A stretch of DNA of 64,000 nucleotides from an uncultured Paracoccaceae bacterium. GTDB taxonomy: Bacteria; Pseudomonadota; Alphaproteobacteria; Rhodobacterales; Rhodobacteraceae. Positions 63,010 to 64,000 of the stretch are shown here, one piece after another. A program made the position numbers and the translations under genes. A model generated the notes under the pieces. That model did not search any database, was not told the origin of the DNA, and saw only the letters and a program-made list of their open reading frames with translations. The DNA is taken from assembly GCA_947501555.1 (NCBI GenBank), contig CANMWG010000004.1, forward strand, positions 1 through 64,000, written 5' to 3'. Every line of letters starts with the position of its first letter. Within the stretch, counting starts at the first letter, position 1.

Positions 63010-63407
63010 CCTGTAGGAAAAACCATGTGCATGTGTGAGGACCACCTGTGTGTCTTAAAGCTGTCGGTGAGACGGTGTTAGTAACCGCCGTGTTCTAGCA
63101 CATTGATCCAACAGTTTTCCACCGTGGGTAAGGATAAATACTGGATGGGGATAAGATTTGAAAATTATAGGTCTGAAAGCAGGACAAGAGTTAACCTGCG
63201 GACCCTATCATGCACTTAAACATTTGAATAATAAAGAAAAAAAATATCTCTACGCGTGGCATTGGATGGCAGCATCAAGGTCTTGTTTTCGGGATAACTC
63301 TGCGGATAGAAAATTACCCCCAGAAAATAGCGTCACATATAACTACATCATCTTTTCTTTCTTTCTATATTTATTAAGGAAGAGCAGACCTGAGAAGGAC
63401 AAAGAGA
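63002..63407. other. Candidate chromosomal origin of replication (oriC)
   Basis: This ~400-bp AT-rich gap has a perfect DnaA box (63001-63009) at its left edge. Near-consensus boxes are TTTTCCACC (63115-63123) and, on the minus strand, TTATCCCCA (63146-63154), which contains a TCCCCA core like the weak W-boxes of Caulobacter. There are AT-rich stretches at 63220-63250 and 63340-63380. Genes diverge on both sides (maf left, hemJ and rho right). In Caulobacter the origin lies on the same side of maf-aroE-coaE-dnaQ-secB. The open frame 63158-63433 inside it has no coding character. Identity as oriC is inference from these signs. Confidence 0.65.
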
Positions 63408-63854
63408 ATGGATACGCTTGCGGCTTACTATGATTGGATTAAGGCACTGCATATCATGGCCGTAATCGCTTGGATGGCGGGATTGTTCTATTTGCCAAGG
63501 TTGTTTGTGTATCACGCTGAGCGGGCGACAGTCGGATCAGAGCTGGATGCAACATTTCAGATCATGGAAGAAAAGCTCCTGCGAGTGATCATGACACCAG
63601 CGATGATAGTGGCTTGGATCGCCGGGCTGATCATGATCGGTTTGGGAGCATTTGACTGGGGATCGGTTTGGGCTTGGGTTAAGATCGTGTCTGTTGTCTT
63701 GATGTCAGGTGCGCATGGATGGATGAGTGCGCGCCGAAAGGAATTTGCGGCTGGACAGAACACACGATCCGGTAGGACCTATCGGCTGTTTAACGAGGTG
63801 CCAACAGTGCTGATGATCTTGATCGTGGTGGCTGTGATTGTACGTCCCTTCTAA
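63408..63854 (+). CDS. hemJ: Protoporphyrinogen IX oxidase HemJ
   Basis: HemJ oxidises protoporphyrinogen IX in heme synthesis. The 148-residue protein has four or five membrane helices and the family marks WIKALHIMAVIAWMAGLFYLPRLFVYH, with the essential His in ALH and further residues in LLRVIMTPAMIVAW and the K of WVKIVSVVLMSGAHGW. Length is normal. It is the first gene to the right of the candidate origin; in other alphaproteobacteria hemE or hemJ occupies this place. Confidence 0.92.
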   Translation: MDTLAAYYDWIKALHIMAVIAWMAGLFYLPRLFVYHAERATVGSELDATFQIMEEKLLRVIMTPAMIVAWIAGLIMIGLGAFDWGSVWAWVKIVSVVLMSGAHGWMSARRKEFAAGQNTRSGRTYRLFNEVPTVLMILIVVAVIVRPF

Positions 63855-63858
63855 AATC

Positions 63859-63887
63859 TTGACTTAGACAGTAAGTTTGCCTAAATC
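63859..63887 (+). promoter_or_regulatory. Possible promoter of rho
   Basis: TTGACT (63859-63864) and TAAATC (63882-63887) are separated by 17 bp, a sigma-70-type arrangement with a weak -10. It lies in the 116-bp gap before the rho start. Confidence 0.4.
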
Positions 63888-63970
63888 TCTGACTGCTTCC
63901 CGTCCGGGAAAACGCATTTCCATGTAAACACAAACGTAGGGCGACATTTGTTGAGCCCCTGGAACCTGTT

Positions 63971-64000
63971 ATGTCCATACATCGACTGAATCTGGCTGAC
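63971..64000 (+). CDS. rho: Transcription termination factor Rho, N-terminal end only
   Basis: Ten codons are inside the window, reading MSIHRLNLAD. This matches the usual start of alphaproteobacterial Rho (ERLNLADLK...), and rho is the expected neighbour of hemJ near the origin in this group. The gene continues beyond the window, so nothing else can be checked. Confidence 0.7.
   Translation, partial: MSIHRLNLAD

Noticed and set aside
63158-63433. 91-codon frame inside the candidate origin
   Set aside because: AT-rich, no ribosome site, overlaps the hemJ start in another frame, and the sequence is better explained as an origin.
1-64000. CRISPR arrays, prophage or rRNA operons
   Set aside because: No regularly spaced identical repeats, phage structural genes or rRNA sequences were seen.

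Overview
The window looks like a piece of the main chromosome of a marine alphaproteobacterium of the order Rhodobacterales (Roseobacter group; Loktanella/Yoonia/Octadecabacter-like by general impression, not by a search). The evidence is a Rhodobacter-type petABC operon, a RegB/RegA redox pair, an alphaproteobacterial tsaE-amgK-murU-addB-addA-trxA run, hslVU, and a maf-aroE-coaE-dnaQ / secB block facing hemJ and rho.

Region 1 (1-4740) is a decayed accessory island. It holds the end of an IS6-type transposase read in frame into a foreign tail, the first ~60 codons of a DGQHR/DndB-like gene, TGAC-phased ~22-bp repeats, and a 5'-truncated TniB/TnsC-type ATPase. It then holds an apparently intact pair: a SLATT-like membrane protein and a reverse transcriptase of UG/Abi (defence) character, converging with overlapping stop codons. 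About 410 bp of non-coding DNA precede the RT. More ~22-bp repeats, a degenerate tRNA-Gln-like sequence and an intact tRNA-Lys(TTT) mark the right border. A split ~33-bp sequence occurs in inverted orientation at both flanks of the module. This is the best candidate for an interesting system.

Region 2 (4831-24630) is housekeeping: dapF-mtaB with two GST-fold genes, a beta-barrel protein, petABC (cytochrome bc1), thiBPQ under a TPP riboswitch, aroC, a CcdA/thioredoxin pair, a DMT exporter, HU, amn-adeC for purine salvage, an Imm33/DUF2185-like gene, cytochrome c2 and a small 3' fragment of hemA.

Region 3 (24631-39662) is a type II secretion system in two blocks: gspEFGHIJK-prepilin peptidase-gspD on the minus strand and gspL-M-C on the plus strand. 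They flank an exported DUF1800/DUF1501 pair, the probable cargo. The secretin has a C-terminal SPOR domain.

Region 4 (39667-64000) has divergent regA/regB, a kinase-less PAS protein, tsaE/amgK/murU, addBA, trxA, hslV-(membrane protein)-hslU, an MFS transporter, smr, mltA, a Tim44-domain gene, fxsA, secB, and dnaQ/coaE/aroE/maf leading to a ~400-bp AT-rich gap with DnaA boxes. Genes on each side of that gap point away from it (maf left, hemJ and rho right), so it is a strong candidate for the chromosomal origin of replication.
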